From contig CM060831.1 in assembly GCA_030762175.1 (NCBI GenBank), forward strand, positions 31,199,001 through 31,263,000: DNA of 64,000 nucleotides. Reading direction: 5' to 3'. A model generated the notes under the pieces. That model saw only the letters and a program-made list of their open reading frames with translations, was not told the origin of the DNA and ran no database searches. The stretch is from Metallyticus violacea (lineage: Eukaryota; Arthropoda; Insecta; Mantodea; Metallyticidae). This document shows, piece after piece, positions 37,470 through 48,790 of the stretch (its first letter is position 1; each line of letters begins with the position of its first letter). The translations under genes and the position numbers were made by a program.

Positions 37470-37936
37470 TTTGAAACAGTACGAAACTCTCGGCACTGTA
37501 ATAACGGATTTGTTGGAAACTGCGGTTATGTCAGACACAGGAAATATATTTTTTGAAGCAGTTAACTCATCTTTCGAGAAATACAAAATTGACTTGAATA
37601 AACCTATATCGTTGTCTGCTCACGGTTGTCCCTCAAATTAAATCCCATACAGGGTTTAATTTATTGACCTACCATTGTATTTTACATCAAGAGAATCTTG
37701 CTGCTAAATTTGATGAAACTTTAAAATATGCGATGAATAAAGTAATTAACACTTTTAATTTCACTAGGTCACGTGAACTAAAACACAGGCAATTCATAGA
37801 CTTTCTTAAAGAACTTATATCACAGCATGCTGATGTTATATTCACAGGAGATAAGGTGATTAAATAAAGGAAGAGTTTTGGGACTTTTTTTTATTTTCGC
37901 CATGAAGTAAAACTGATTTTATGTGCACGAAATGTC
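37470..37936 (+). pseudogene. hAT transposase relic, middle part (5' of SINE insertion)
   Basis: One frame gives LLETAVMSDTGNIFFEAVNS followed by SFEKYKIDLNKPISLSAHGC, corresponding to the hAT catalytic region around 'G.DIF......D..KL...TTDGAP.M'; the TTDGAP signature is decayed to SAHGCP and a stop follows. After a frameshift, 37664 onward reads YHCILHQENLAAK, then AMNKVINTFNF and SRELKHRQFIDFLKEL, matching the 'HC..HQE.L.AK....VM..V...VN.IR...L.HRQF..FL.E' block known from GTF2IRD2/ZBED-type domesticated hATs. A short tail RKSFGTFFYFRHEVKLIL follows. Dead because of the frameshift, the stops and the lost catalytic motif. Interrupted at 37936 by SINE-A. Confidence 0.8.
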
Positions 37937-38212
37937 AGTCCTGGTGGTGTAGTGGTAACCATACTTGCGGGTTCATTCCCGGCCAGGGTCGACGGATTTT
38001 TTCGGACGTAAAAATCCTAAGTATGACTTCCTTTGGAAGGGAAGTAAATCCGTGGGTCCCGTGTCGTATATTTGCGGCACGATAACGAACCTCAAGCCTG
38101 AAAAAAGAGACCTCTGAGCAAAATTTATCGACCTGAATTCAATGGGAGGCTGATGATCTGAGATGTTAAAGAACGTCCGTAAATAAACAAATAAAAAATA
38201 AAGGAAATAAAG
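37937..38212 (+). repeat. SINE-A inserted into the hAT relic
   Basis: Head AGTCCTGGTGGTGTAGTGGT, shortened box B region, body TTTTTTCGGACGTAAAAATC and 3' end GAGATGTTAAAGAACGTCCG with an A-rich tail. AATGTC at 37931-37936 recurs at 38213-38218. The transposase similarity resumes directly after it, which proves insertion. About 22 bp between the boxes are deleted. Confidence 0.93.
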
Positions 38213-38950
38213 AATGTCCTGAACTAGACTCTTTTTCATGGTAGTTAAAGATTGCCGTACTAGCTGATATAATAGGAATACTGAATTATGTGTAAATTCG
38301 AATGCAAGATAAAAACAAAATTGTTACTCAGCTGACAGGTGCAATTTTCTCTTTCGGAACAAAAATCGGAAATATATACAGAAGAAGTGAGTAATGATGA
38401 TTTTACTAGTTTCCCAAACTTTCAACTCAGAGGAAGAATTCAAACTTGAAACTCTTCATAGAATTGCTCACTGTACTTCACCATGATGTCAGCATGAGAT
38501 TTAATGATTTTCGAACGTTCCAAAGTCCATTTCGATTAATCCCCGTTTAATCGAAAATCCCTGTTTAGTAACGACAGTAGATGTAACGGGTTGTGCATTT
38601 TTGGCCCTGAGCTTATGACGAACTTTATTGATCTTCAGCACGATTCAGAATGGAAGGCATTTTTCAAAAAAACGAAAAAAAAAAATTAGTTTTATAGTTT
38701 TGGAACATACTCCCAGAAAAAACAGTTCGAAAACTTGTTGTCACGTGCATATAAAATATTTTGTCTTTTTGGATCAGCGTATTTGTGAAATAATAATGTT
38801 CATCAAGGGTAAACATAGATCTCATCCCTACAATGACAACTTGGAAAACCCGCTGAGGATATCAACCAGCTCGTATTGACAAGATTGTGCAAGAGAATAG
38901 TTGAATACGACCTTCAACTTCAAATAAATAGCAAAAGTGAGTTATTTGGT
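38213..38950 (+). pseudogene. hAT transposase relic, C-terminal part with dimerisation domain
   Basis: Continuation after the SINE: ADIIGILNYV and QDKNKIVTQLTGAIFSF (family: 'LADI..HLN.LN..LQGKN..I..L....'), SNDDFTSFPNFQL, then PELMTNFIDLQHDSEWKAFF, FENLLSRAYKIFCLFGSAYL followed by CE, and YNDNLENPLRISTSSYQ. The last parts match the hAT C-terminal dimerisation region ('.LFGSTY.CE..FS.M...K...R..L.D.HL...LRIS'). Pieces lie in different frames with stops, so no product is expected. Confidence 0.8.
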
Positions 38951-40689
38951 TTTTTTGTAGTTGAGTAGCATTAGTAATAATAATAATATACAAAAATAAC
39001 TATTAATATAAAATGAAACATAATAATCAATATATACAAAATAAATGTTTATGTTATCACATTACTAACACTATTGTACTGTAAAATTTGGTGCTGCTCT
39101 CCTACAAAAACCGTTTCTTATATTTGGTTTTTTTTTTTTTTTTTTTTTTTTTTTTGTAATTTATAGTGAGTACCATTGTCTTAAAAAGTTTCCTTCTGAA
39201 TTAAGGTTCTAGTATAGAATCTTAATTTACAAAATCACGTGTTGCATTTACGTAGAAGTGACATAAAAGCGTATAGCTAAGGAAAATAAAGGCTTTAAAA
39301 CCGTATAGGCATAATTAATTGAAACTTTCACTGAATAGTCCATCGGCTGTAATACAATTTGCTGTGATAATAATCACATTATAAAACACTTTAAATATAT
39401 ATTGGCATTCTGAAAATGTGCATATATGTACAATAAAATTGAACAAAGTCCAAATGTTTTAATTTAATTGCAGGCACGTAATCAAAAGCAGAAATAAAGC
39501 TGAAAGCCCGTTGCCTTGTGATAATATGGACAGTATTAATTAAAACGCTGATTTAGGAAGATAACAGAATTACAGAATTCCACAAAACTAAATGTCAATA
39601 AGTAACGAACGAAATATAATAAATAAAAAAACAATATAAAAAGTTCAGTACTCATAATAGTAAGAAGATATACAAATAAGTATGTAATTTTGCAAATCAA
39701 CGAAAAGTGGTGATAATAGTGATAGAGTATTATAAGGAAAAGAGGTAGAATACACACAAATCATGAAATTAAATAATTAAAATGAATATCCTCAGGTAGT
39801 AAGATAAGACACGAGTCAGACATTATTTTATACGCTAGTGAATATAGAAAATAATATCAGGACAGAACATAATCAGAATAGGAAAATAATGAGACTTAAA
39901 AGAAAGGATTTCTAAGAATTTTCTTGATTTGACGAACAAACATCGAAGAGAAAACGCTGATATTAAGACAAATTTAAATTTTCAATTTAAATATTGCTGT
40001 AGAATTTGTAGTATATGTTCAGACACTATCAAGCAAGTAATCGGAAACAAGGATTAAGATGAAATATTATTGCTATACAGCTGTTTCAGGTTTAATTCTA
40101 TTTTATAATCTTGCAATTGAAGCTGTAATTTTGATTTATAGTGAGAAATTTGTGCACGAAGCTGTAAGGGAAATTTCTTCGATTTCATTCACAGTTTGAT
40201 GTCAAAAAAATGTACTTTACGACGGAGAGAGTGGTATTTTCCTCTTTTTCAATCAGGTCAGGTCTAAACAAGCCACCACTGGATTTTTTTCTTCAGCTGT
40301 CTTATTACTTGACTCTCTATGTGTTATCTATTATCGAGAAGTCTGTTCCTGCAATTTGTTGCAAATTGTTTCCTAATCTTATCGCTTTTTATAGTATCTC
40401 TAGTTCAGCCCTTAACTATTCGTGCCAATTAGTTGCTTGGGTTAGCATTTTTAATTCAAAAGAATGTCATGTTTTTGCTTTTCATTTCATTTAGTTTTAG
40501 GGCAAAATTAGCGAAAATTAGACAAGGAAATGAAACAAGAATATCACTCAGTAAGAGAGCCCATTTTGGTAATTTAGTTTATCCATAGCTTACATTTCTG
40601 TTTTGGTACGAAAACTATATCAAATTTCACCAAGAAAAACAAATGCTACAGACACAATTTATCATACAAGTATCAGTTGAGAAAACTTC
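38951..40689. other. No gene recognised; long poly(T)
   Basis: Contains a T run of about 29 (39127-39155). The 94-codon open stretch at 40210-40494 (+) is hydrophobic and Ser/Cys-rich with no known motif. Confidence 0.4.
39127..39155. repeat. Poly(T) run
   Basis: About 29 consecutive T. On the minus strand it could be a retroposon tail, but no SINE body is attached. Confidence 0.9.
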
Positions 40690-40785
40690 GAGGTCAGGGC
40701 CGGGACTTAAACCGCGGATCTTTGGTTATCCTGCTGATGCATGAGCATTTGAACTACCATGCCCTATCCGCCCACAATCGCGATC
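40690..40785 (-). repeat. SINE-D head, second copy
   Basis: Minus strand: CGCGATTGTGGGCGGATAGG, then GGCATGGTAGTTCAAATGC and a box B GCGGTTTAAGTCCCGG. It aligns with 35514-35607 over the head. Upstream on the minus strand an open frame runs from 41007 into this head; I do not count it as a gene. Confidence 0.5.
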
Positions 40786-41175
40786 CTCTATCTGAGTCAA
40801 TACAAGGTGAATCAGGAACTCTGCGACAAATTCGGTGAGGAGATAGATCTCACAATATGGAACATTTTTAAAATAAACAACGCGTGTTCTCTGATGCGTC
40901 TTTGAGAAATTGCGCACTTTTTCCAATGTTAAAGCATGTGATAATGCGGTATCCTCGCCGTGTATCTCTCTGTGTAGCTCTATGCGTGTGTAGTTGACTA
41001 AAAGCATCCTTTGAGAATGGGCATCTACGCTTCCCCTGAATTGACCGAAATGATAATGAGTTGTGGGGAAGATAGAGGAAACAGTCGCCCTACTTAACTT
41101 CCCTGTACACGACCGCAGTTAATACAGACCTGAAGTGTTTGCCAGAGCTGGACATGCACTGTTACGACGGTGTAC

Positions 41176-41451
41176 CGCCACGGATGGCCAAGGTCGTTAA
41201 GGCGCGGACTCGTGAGCGGGAGGTCTGGGGTTCGATTCCCACCAGGACTGTTCTCTCTGACTGTCTTTTGTTCCAGGTTTTCTCAGTCCTCATTATTGGC
41301 AAATGCCGGGGAGGTACCCTAAACTTAGGCCTCGAACGCTTCCTTCCTTAAAAAAAATATCCTTCCCCAATATATGATTTCATGTATCACCAGTGTCCAC
41401 CGCCTGTGGTGCTTCAGTAGTAAAAACGGGCGTTAAATACTACTCAAAAAA
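41176..41451 (+). repeat. SINE-B, full-length
   Basis: Head CCGCCACGGATGGCCAAGGT, box B GGGGTTCGATTCCC, body with GGCAAATGCCGGGGAGGTAC and TTCCTTCCTTAAAAAAAATA, and 3' end AAAACGGGCGTTAAATACTA followed by a short A run. Target-site duplication not clear. Confidence 0.93.
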
Positions 41452-42954
41452 AAAAGATGATGTAATGATTGTAATCAGATTTAGGGCAGATATTTGAACG
41501 CGGTTTGTAATCTGCACCAAGAATACTGCAGAATAAATTAATAACACAATGTAATAATTGTTAAATACAACAATAGTGCTGATACATAAATGTCATGAAC
41601 TTCTACTTCGTTCTTTCTGTGTTGCGCGAAAATGTATATTATTTATCATCTTGCATATATTAAGTATTTAAAAGTGTGATGTTAATCTATTTCGAAGGTG
41701 AATAAATGAATGACTGTGTCTTTTACGTACTTTTGTCAGAATATTGAAATGCAGTACATTTGCTGGGGCATTGAACAATTTCCATTGCTCACGTTCCAAT
41801 AATCTTAACTGGCTGATACAGGAAGATTTATGACGGCATGCCCGGCTGCACAAAACGGAAGACGCAGATGTGAGGGGACGCATAAATTCGGTCGCCTGTA
41901 GTTGTAATGTGAGGCCACCAGGTAGCGCCCTTTCCTGCCATCCTGGAGACCGGATTTCAAACTTCACGTAGGCTATGACGTAGGTACAGTCCTTGCAACA
42001 TCGCTGTAACAGATTATTGGCTATGGGTAAAATTTAGAGGTGTTTCTTAGTCGAAAAAGAGCGATGGTTAAAATGCTGTTAAACAATGAGCACACATAGG
42101 TAGCAGGTATAGAAACGTGAACAAATACAAATGCGGTGTGGGAACCCTAATGAGAATGAATCCCATACCCCCAGCGTATTTATCGAGATAACATGATCAT
42201 CGATCAGCATCATCCCTGCGAGAAGCTGGCTGCAGCAACATTTCGACACGGTCAACGATTCAGCATCAACAATTAAACTCTCCTGTGTTTGATTTGGCAA
42301 TGTGGCATTGTTACGTGCAAACACACATTCAATGCTGGGGAGTTCTAAAACAAACCTTTGTGTACTAAATTCCTCATTGTTCGCACAGAATTCTCACAGC
42401 CCCAGCTGTTACTTACCAGTGCTGCCATGAACACACCAAAAACAATAGCAATATGTGTCTATTTTTTCATTGAGAAAGGAAAACATATTTATATGTTCGG
42501 ATAAACCGACAACAACTCACCTCCTTTCCATTAGTTAAATATCTTTAATAATTGACGGTGGCATTCAAGAACTTTCAACAAACCATAGGAACTACATAAA
42601 TAAAGAAAGAATGAGCTATTTTCCTTGTTAAGGGTGGCCGCTACACAACAAAATGCACCAAAGTAAAATGTGTTCCCCCATTCAAATCTAAACATAATAT
42701 ATTAGTTAAGCATTAAATTATAATCGATGCTCCTAAAGGGAAGTAAGGGAAAAAATGATGCCAAAACGAAAGTTAGAATGTTGAACAGTCAAAAATGTTA
42801 CTTTACATCGATACGAAGTGAAAGAAAAACGTTCACTGAGCAAGCAGTTAAACCAACCAATAAATGGGCTGGAGCCTAAAGTCCTTGTACTGCCGTGACA
42901 TGACGCAAGCAGCGGGAATTGAAATTAAATTTAGGCCTGGCTGGTACTTTCACA
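41452..42954. other. No gene recognised
   Basis: Two open stretches on the minus strand (41668-41967 and 42079-42324) show no motif that I can name. Confidence 0.35.
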
Positions 42955-43388
42955 AGTTATTATGCCGAGCGGCATCGGTCTATGAGCATCGGAATCTGTG
43001 TTACATGATATTTTGTTACCACACGCACGGATAGATTTGCAATTTCATTAAGAACTGTGGACTGCAGGGCTGCCAGAATGTGTCTTGATTGTCGTAGAAA
43101 TGGACATTTGTAAGATTTTGAGTTTTGACAATGTTGTTGTATGTGCAAAAGTCACTGAAACCCCAAATGGTGCTAATTTCGGTAATGATTTTGTTGGCAA
43201 ACTTTCAAGAATTGCGTAAATTTGTCTAATACCTCTTATATTAAAACTATAATTCTTCGCGTGTTTCTTGTTGTGCACTAAGCCAGTAGTATCACAGTTA
43301 TTCACAAGATCGTGAATTGCAGTTCTGGAAGCAGGCAATTGTTCAGATAACGTCCGAATAAATTTCTCATGAACACGATTAGCTTACT
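42955..43388 (-). pseudogene. Mariner-like (DUF4817-type) transposase relic, N-terminal
   Basis: The minus strand is open for about 113 codons from a stop near 43388: NRVHEKFIRTLSEQLPASRT, then AIHDLVNNCDTTGLVHNKKH and GIRQIYAILESLPTKSLPKL. This follows the N-terminal helix-turn-helix of DUF4817-type transposases ('F.R.FP....PSR.TI..LV..F..TGSV.NKK....R.......I..V...L...P..S...LA...G.S'). Beyond 43048 the protein continues in another frame (YKCPFLRQSRHILAALQSTV, then EIANLSVRVV), so it is frameshifted. The catalytic triad was not found. It lies about 300 bp from the left inverted repeat of the satellite element. Confidence 0.65.
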
Positions 43389-43746
43389 CATATTTGTATT
43401 ACCTACACAAGAAAATGCATTGCGCTAAAATATTCACGAATGAATGCAGACTGATGATTTCTCGGAAGTTCAAGGACAGACAAGCAGTAGGCGGCCGTGA
43501 TTGGAGAGGAGAGCCGACCTTGACCGAGACGCAAAACCCCATACGAGTGGCGGGGACATATTCTGGATGCCCGATAGAACATAGAAGTCTACTTGGTAAA
43601 TCTGAAACGAAGATCTTTGAAATGATTTGGCAATAAAACAATGTATCGTGGAGGTGCTTTGACTGGCACTCAACACTTTAAGGGCACAAACAAGACGAAG
43701 CATGGCTTGCTACCTAGATCCTCGCTTGTTACCTGGCTGATCGATG

Positions 43747-46700
43747 TAATGGTAAATATTTTCCTAACCAACTAAACTATCAGGATAACACTGATAACGT
43801 GGTAACTATCCTCCTAATCAACCACACTATAGGTTAACATTGATAACGTGGTAACTATCCTCCTAATCAACCACACTATCAGGTTAACATTGATAACGTG
43901 GTAACTATCCTCCTAATCAACCACACTATCAGGTTAACACTGATAACGAGATAACTATCCTCCTAATCAACCACACTATCAGGTTAACACTGATAATGTG
44001 GTAACTATCCTCCTAATCAACCACACTATCAGGTTAACATGGTAATTATCCTCCTAATCAACCACACTATCAGGTTAACACTGATAACGTGGTAACTATC
44101 CTCCTAATCAACCACACTATCAGGTTAACATGGTAACTATCCTCCTAATCAACCACACTATCAGGTTAACATTGATAACGTGGTAACTATCCTCCTAATC
44201 AACCACACTAACACTGATAACGTGGTAAATCCTCCTAATCAACCACACTATCAGGTTAACACTGATAACGTGGTAACTATCCTCCTAATCAACCACACTA
44301 TCAGGTTAACACTGATAACGTGGTAACTATCCTACTAATCAACCACACTATCAGGTTAACACTGATAACGTGGTAACTATCCTCCTAATCAACCACACTG
44401 TCAGGTTAACACTGATAACGTGGTAACTATCCTCCTAATGAACCACACTATCAGGTTCACACTGATAACGTGGTAACTATCCTCCTAATCAACCACACTA
44501 TCAGGTTAACACTGATAACGTGGTAACTATCCTTCTAATCAACCACACTATCAGGTTAACACTGATAATGTGGTAACTATCCTCCTAATCAACCACACTA
44601 TCAGGTTAACACTGATAACGTGGTAACTATCCTCCTAATGAACCACACTATCAGGTTCACACTGATAACGTGGTAACTATCCTCCTAATCAACCACACTA
44701 TCAGGTTAACACTGATAACGTGGTAACTATCCTTCTAATCAACCACACTATCAGGTTAACACTGATAATGTGGTAACTATCCTCCTAATCAACCACCTAT
44801 CAGGTTAACATGGTAACTATCCTCCTAATCAACCACACTATCAGGTTAACATTGATAACGTGGTAACTATCCTCCTAATCAACCACACTATCAGGTTAAC
44901 ACTGATAACGTGGTAACTATCCTCCTAATCAACCACACTATCAGGTTAACATTGATAACGTGGTAACTATCCTCCTAACCAACCACACTATCAGGTTAAC
45001 ACTGATAACGTGGTAACTATCCGCCTAATGAACCACACTATCAGGTTAACACTGATAATGTGGTAACTATCCTCCTAACCAACCACACTATCAGGTTAAC
45101 ATTGATAACGTGGTAACTATCCTCCTAATCAACCACACTATCAGGTTAACATTGATAACGTGGTAACTATCCTCCTAATCAACCACACTATCAGGTTAAC
45201 ACTGATAACGAGATAACTATCCTCCTAATCATCCACACTATCAGGTTAACACTGATATCAACCACACTATCAGGTTAACATGGTAATTATCCTCCTAATC
45301 AACCACACTATCAGGTTAACACTGATAACGTGGTAACTATCCTCCTAATCAACCACACTAACACTGATAACGTGGTAAATCCTCCTAACCAACCACACTA
45401 TCAGGTTAACACTGATAACGTGGTAACTATCCTCCTAATCAACCACACTATCAGGTTAACACTGATAACGTGGTAACTATCCTACTAATCAACCACACTA
45501 TCAGGTTAACACTGATAACGTAGTAACTATCCTCCTAATCAACCACACTATCAAGTTAACACTGATAACGTGGTAACTATCCTCCTAATGAACCACACTA
45601 TCAGGTTAACACTGATAACGTGGTAACTATCCTTCTAATCAACCATACTATCAGGTTAACACTGATAATGTCGTAACTATCCTCCTAATCAACCACACTA
45701 TTAGGTTAACATGGTAACTATCCTCCTAATCAACCACACTATCAGGTCAACATTGATAACGTGGTAACTATCCTCCTAATCAACCACACTATCAGGTCAA
45801 CACTGATAACGTGGTAACTATCCTCCTAACCAACCACACTATCAGGTTAACACTGATAACGTGGTAACTATCCTCCTAACCAACCACACTATCAGGTTAA
45901 CATTGATAACGTGGTAACTATCCTCCTAACCAACCACACTATCAGGTTAACATTGATAACGTGGTAACTATCCTCCTAACTAACCACACTATCAGGTTAA
46001 CACTGATAACGTGGTAACTATCCTCCTAATGAACCACACTATCAGGTTAACACTGATAACGTGGTAATGATCCTCCTAACCAACCACACTATCAGGTTAA
46101 CACTGATAATGTGGTAACTATCCTCCTAATCAACCACACCATCAGGTTAACACTGATAATGTGGTAACTATCCTCCTAACCAACCACACTATCAGGCCAA
46201 CGTGGTAACTATCCTCCTAACCAACTAAACTATCAGGTTAACATTGATAACGTGGTAACTATCCTCCTAATGAACCACACTATCAGGTTAACATTGATAA
46301 CGTGGTAACTATCCTCCTAATCAACCACACTATCAGGTTAACACTGATAACGTGGTAACTATCCTCCTAACCAACCACACTATCAGGTTAACACTGATAA
46401 CGTGGTAACTATCCTCCTAACCAACCACACTATCAGGTTAACATTGATAACGTGGTAATTATCCTCCTAACCAACCACACTATCAGGTTAACACTGATAA
46501 CGTGGTAACTATCCTTCTAACCAACCACACTATCAGGTTAACACTGATAACGTGGTAATGATCCTCCTAACCAACCACACTATCAGGTTAACACTGATAA
46601 CGTGGTAATGATCCTCCTAACCAACCACACTATCAGGTTAACATTGATAACGTGGTAACTATCCTCCTAACCAACCACACTATCAGGTTAACACTGATAA

Positions 46701-47148
46701 CGTGGTAACTATCCTTCTAACCAACCACACTATCAGGTTAACACTGATAACGTGGTAATGATCCTCCTAACCAACCACACTATCAGGTTAACACTGATAA
46801 CGTGGTAATGATCCTCCTAACCAACCACACTATCAGGTTAACATTGATAACGTGGTAACTATCCTCCTAACCAACCACACTATCAGGTTAACACTGATAA
46901 CGTGGTAATGATCCTCCTAACCAACCACACTATCAGGTTAACACTGATAACGTGGTAACTATCCTCCTAACCAACCACACTATCAGGTTAACACTGATAA
47001 CGTGGTAACTATCCTCCTAATGGGCCACATTATCAGGTTAACACTGATAACGTGGTAACTATCCTCCTAACCAACCACACTATCAGGCCAACGTGGTAAC
47101 TATCCTCCTAACCAACTAAACTATCAGGTTAACATGGTAATTATCCTC
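43747..47148 (+). repeat. 50-bp satellite array, about 68 units
   Basis: The unit, in phase CCTCCTAATCAACCACACTA then TCAGGTTAACACTGATAACG then TGGTAACTAT, repeats for 3.4 kb with a period of exactly 50 bp apart from some 41-bp units (missing CTGATAACG) and other small deletions. Position 9 of the phase is T or C (AATC / AACC), which splits the array into a left part mostly AATC and a right part mostly AACC. Sub-blocks repeat with a 200-bp period. The outermost units carry AACTAAACTATC instead of AACCACACTATC. There is no open frame of note. Confidence 0.98.
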
Positions 47149-47399
47149 TCTCATATGTTAAATTCACTTGGGCTCGGCTCTCCCCTTGCGCGTTCGTCTC
47201 CGCTTGCGTTCGTGAAAGGAGGCATGGCAACCCAAGTGCCTCTATGTGTAAGGAAAAGTAAAAAATGCCGGCTGTCATTCTGCTAGCTTCATGTGGACTT
47301 AATGCTAACAAGTGACCGGGTATTCTGCATCTTGTTCGTCTCCATTATAAAAGCATTGCGTATTCCTTCCTGCTAGGTAAGCAGCCATGCTACCAGCGG
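47149..47399. repeat. Right flank of the array, copy of the tRNA-Ile-like repeat flank
   Basis: The first about 105 bp align with 34541-34645 (see that entry). The remainder is unique up to the right inverted repeat. Confidence 0.55.
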
Positions 47400-47539
47400 C
47401 TAGCCATGCTTCGTCTTATTTGTACGAGAAATCATGGCGACCGTCCACAGCATAAACCCAGAAAATGTGGAAAAAATTAATGACATGTTCATATAAATCG
47501 TCGGACCTCGTAACCTCGTAAATGGCCTTGAAGAACGTG

Positions 47540-47905
47540 CAACCTGAAATGAGGAGCAGGTAAATTAAATGCTCTTATCATGGAAATGCACCTACTCACA
47601 GAGCGCTAGTAACGAACGAGTTTCTCGGCCGCAACGTTTTGAATTCATGATCATCCTTCCACACCCGCCCTTCGCGCCAGACGTGGCTGTTTCTTTTTTC
47701 AGAAGATGTACTAAAAGTTGAACAGTAGCAGTTTTGATTCCGTGAACGACTTCCAGCGCGAATCGCAGAAGATGCTTGACAAACTTCCAGAAATGGACTT
47801 TCAGAGAGCTTTCATAAAGTGGAAAAGGTGTTGGGAGCCGTGTATTGCTACACAGGGAAGGGAACGACGGCAAAATGTATATATGCCTAGTCTTTGGGCT
47901 TTTTG
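47540..47905 (+). pseudogene. Mariner-like transposase relic, C-terminal half
   Basis: Frame pieces in order: YHGNAPTHRALVTNEFLGRN (family 'HHDNAP.H.A.....L'), then PPFAPDVAVSFF (family 'PPYSPDLAPCDFFLF') after a frameshift, then FDSVNDFQRESQKMLDKLPE and MDFQRAFIKWKRCWEPCIAT up to a stop at 47906 (family 'F.S.E.....S...L..IPE.DF...F..W..RW..CI...G.Y'). The second catalytic Asp of HHDN is Gly here, and the frame is broken at least once, so it cannot be active. The N-terminal half is missing; the right inverted repeat of the satellite segment lies about 120 bp upstream. Confidence 0.75.
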
Positions 47906-47906
47906 A

Positions 47907-48701
47907 TAGTACCTAATAGAAAGTGTCGCAAAGTGTTCTATTAAATAAAAAGGTAAAATTTCAAATGAAAATCTCTTATTCTACCGAGCATAATTAAAAA
48001 TATAAGGCATCTAATTATATGGAAAAGAAAAAGAAAAGCAAGAGTAGTGTGGTGATACCCAAGTGAACTTTAACAAAACTCTTTACTGAGTCCTTACGCC
48101 ATCTCCGAAATTAAACAGTTATCTTACGCAAAGACGACTTCTTCTGAGAGAGAATGCAGGGAAATATAAGCAAAGGAAGAGCAAGTAAATCCACATTGGG
48201 TCCCTAGGCGTCTTGCAGATAATTCTTACCAGAAGAAAGAGTGTTTTAGACGGGATTATCTATTAAGCAGTCACTCCTGTCCTACTTTGCTACGTTCCAC
48301 AATGTCCCCCCCCCTCTTTTCCTTCCATTTCCTTGATTTGCAGCAGTCCTAGATAGGTACAACGGGCTATAGGAATATGCAGACAGATCTCAAAGTCTTT
48401 CCTCATACTTATGATACTCCATGAGGTTAAAATTCTTGGAGGGAATAGTTCTAGCAAACACTATCATGTGTCAGTTTATATTTAATGTATGTTTTGTTTG
48501 CAGTCAACGTTTCTGATTTAAATGTTTCAAAGTATCCTGATGGCAACGCAATGAGAGAAGCAATGGTGCATCACAGAAAAGCACAATGTCAGATTTTGAT
48601 TGCATGTTGTAATACGCTTCAAGGTGGAAACATGGATAAAAATACGAATTCCAAAACGGTACTTGTTTCCCTTACACACGGTGTATGAATTATGCGTGTA
48701 A
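47907..48701. other. No gene recognised
   Basis: AT-rich. The short open stretch at 48485-48688 has no motif. Confidence 0.35.
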
Positions 48702-48790
48702 TTGTCCCGCGTCGTAAATTTATGGCACGTTAAAGAAGCTGTGCCTGAAATAGAGAGGTCCCTGGACAAACTTACCGGCCACTTTAGGTT
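48702..48790 (+). repeat. SINE-A fragment, diverged
   Basis: GTCCCGCGTCGTAAATTTAT, GGCACGTTAAAGAAGC and GCCTGAAATAGAGAGGTCC follow the central part of SINE-A. Head and 3' end are missing. Confidence 0.65.

Larger units (their letters stand above)
43686..47423. mobile_element. Segment with inverted-repeat ends enclosing the satellite array
   Basis: ACAAACAAGACGAAGCATGG at 43686-43705 (continuing CTTGC) is matched in inverted orientation at 47400-47423 (complement ACAAATAAGACGAAGCATGG, then CTAG). Further inward both arms have a related GCTTGTTACCTGGCTG / GCTGCTTACCTAGCAG block. No similarity continues outward and no target-site duplication was found. The arrangement suggests a non-autonomous DNA transposon whose interior expanded as a tandem array, though a local inverted duplication is possible. 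Confidence 0.5.

Noticed and set aside
40726..41007. 93-codon minus-strand frame
   Set aside because: It runs into the SINE-D head and shows no domain; it is probably repeat body, although I could not prove the family.
43747..47148. CRISPR-like array
   Set aside because: There are no unique spacers; the whole 50-bp unit repeats, and the context is eukaryotic. It is a satellite.
47592..47873. 93-codon minus-strand frame near the satellite
   Set aside because: It is the antisense shadow of the mariner relic read on the plus strand.
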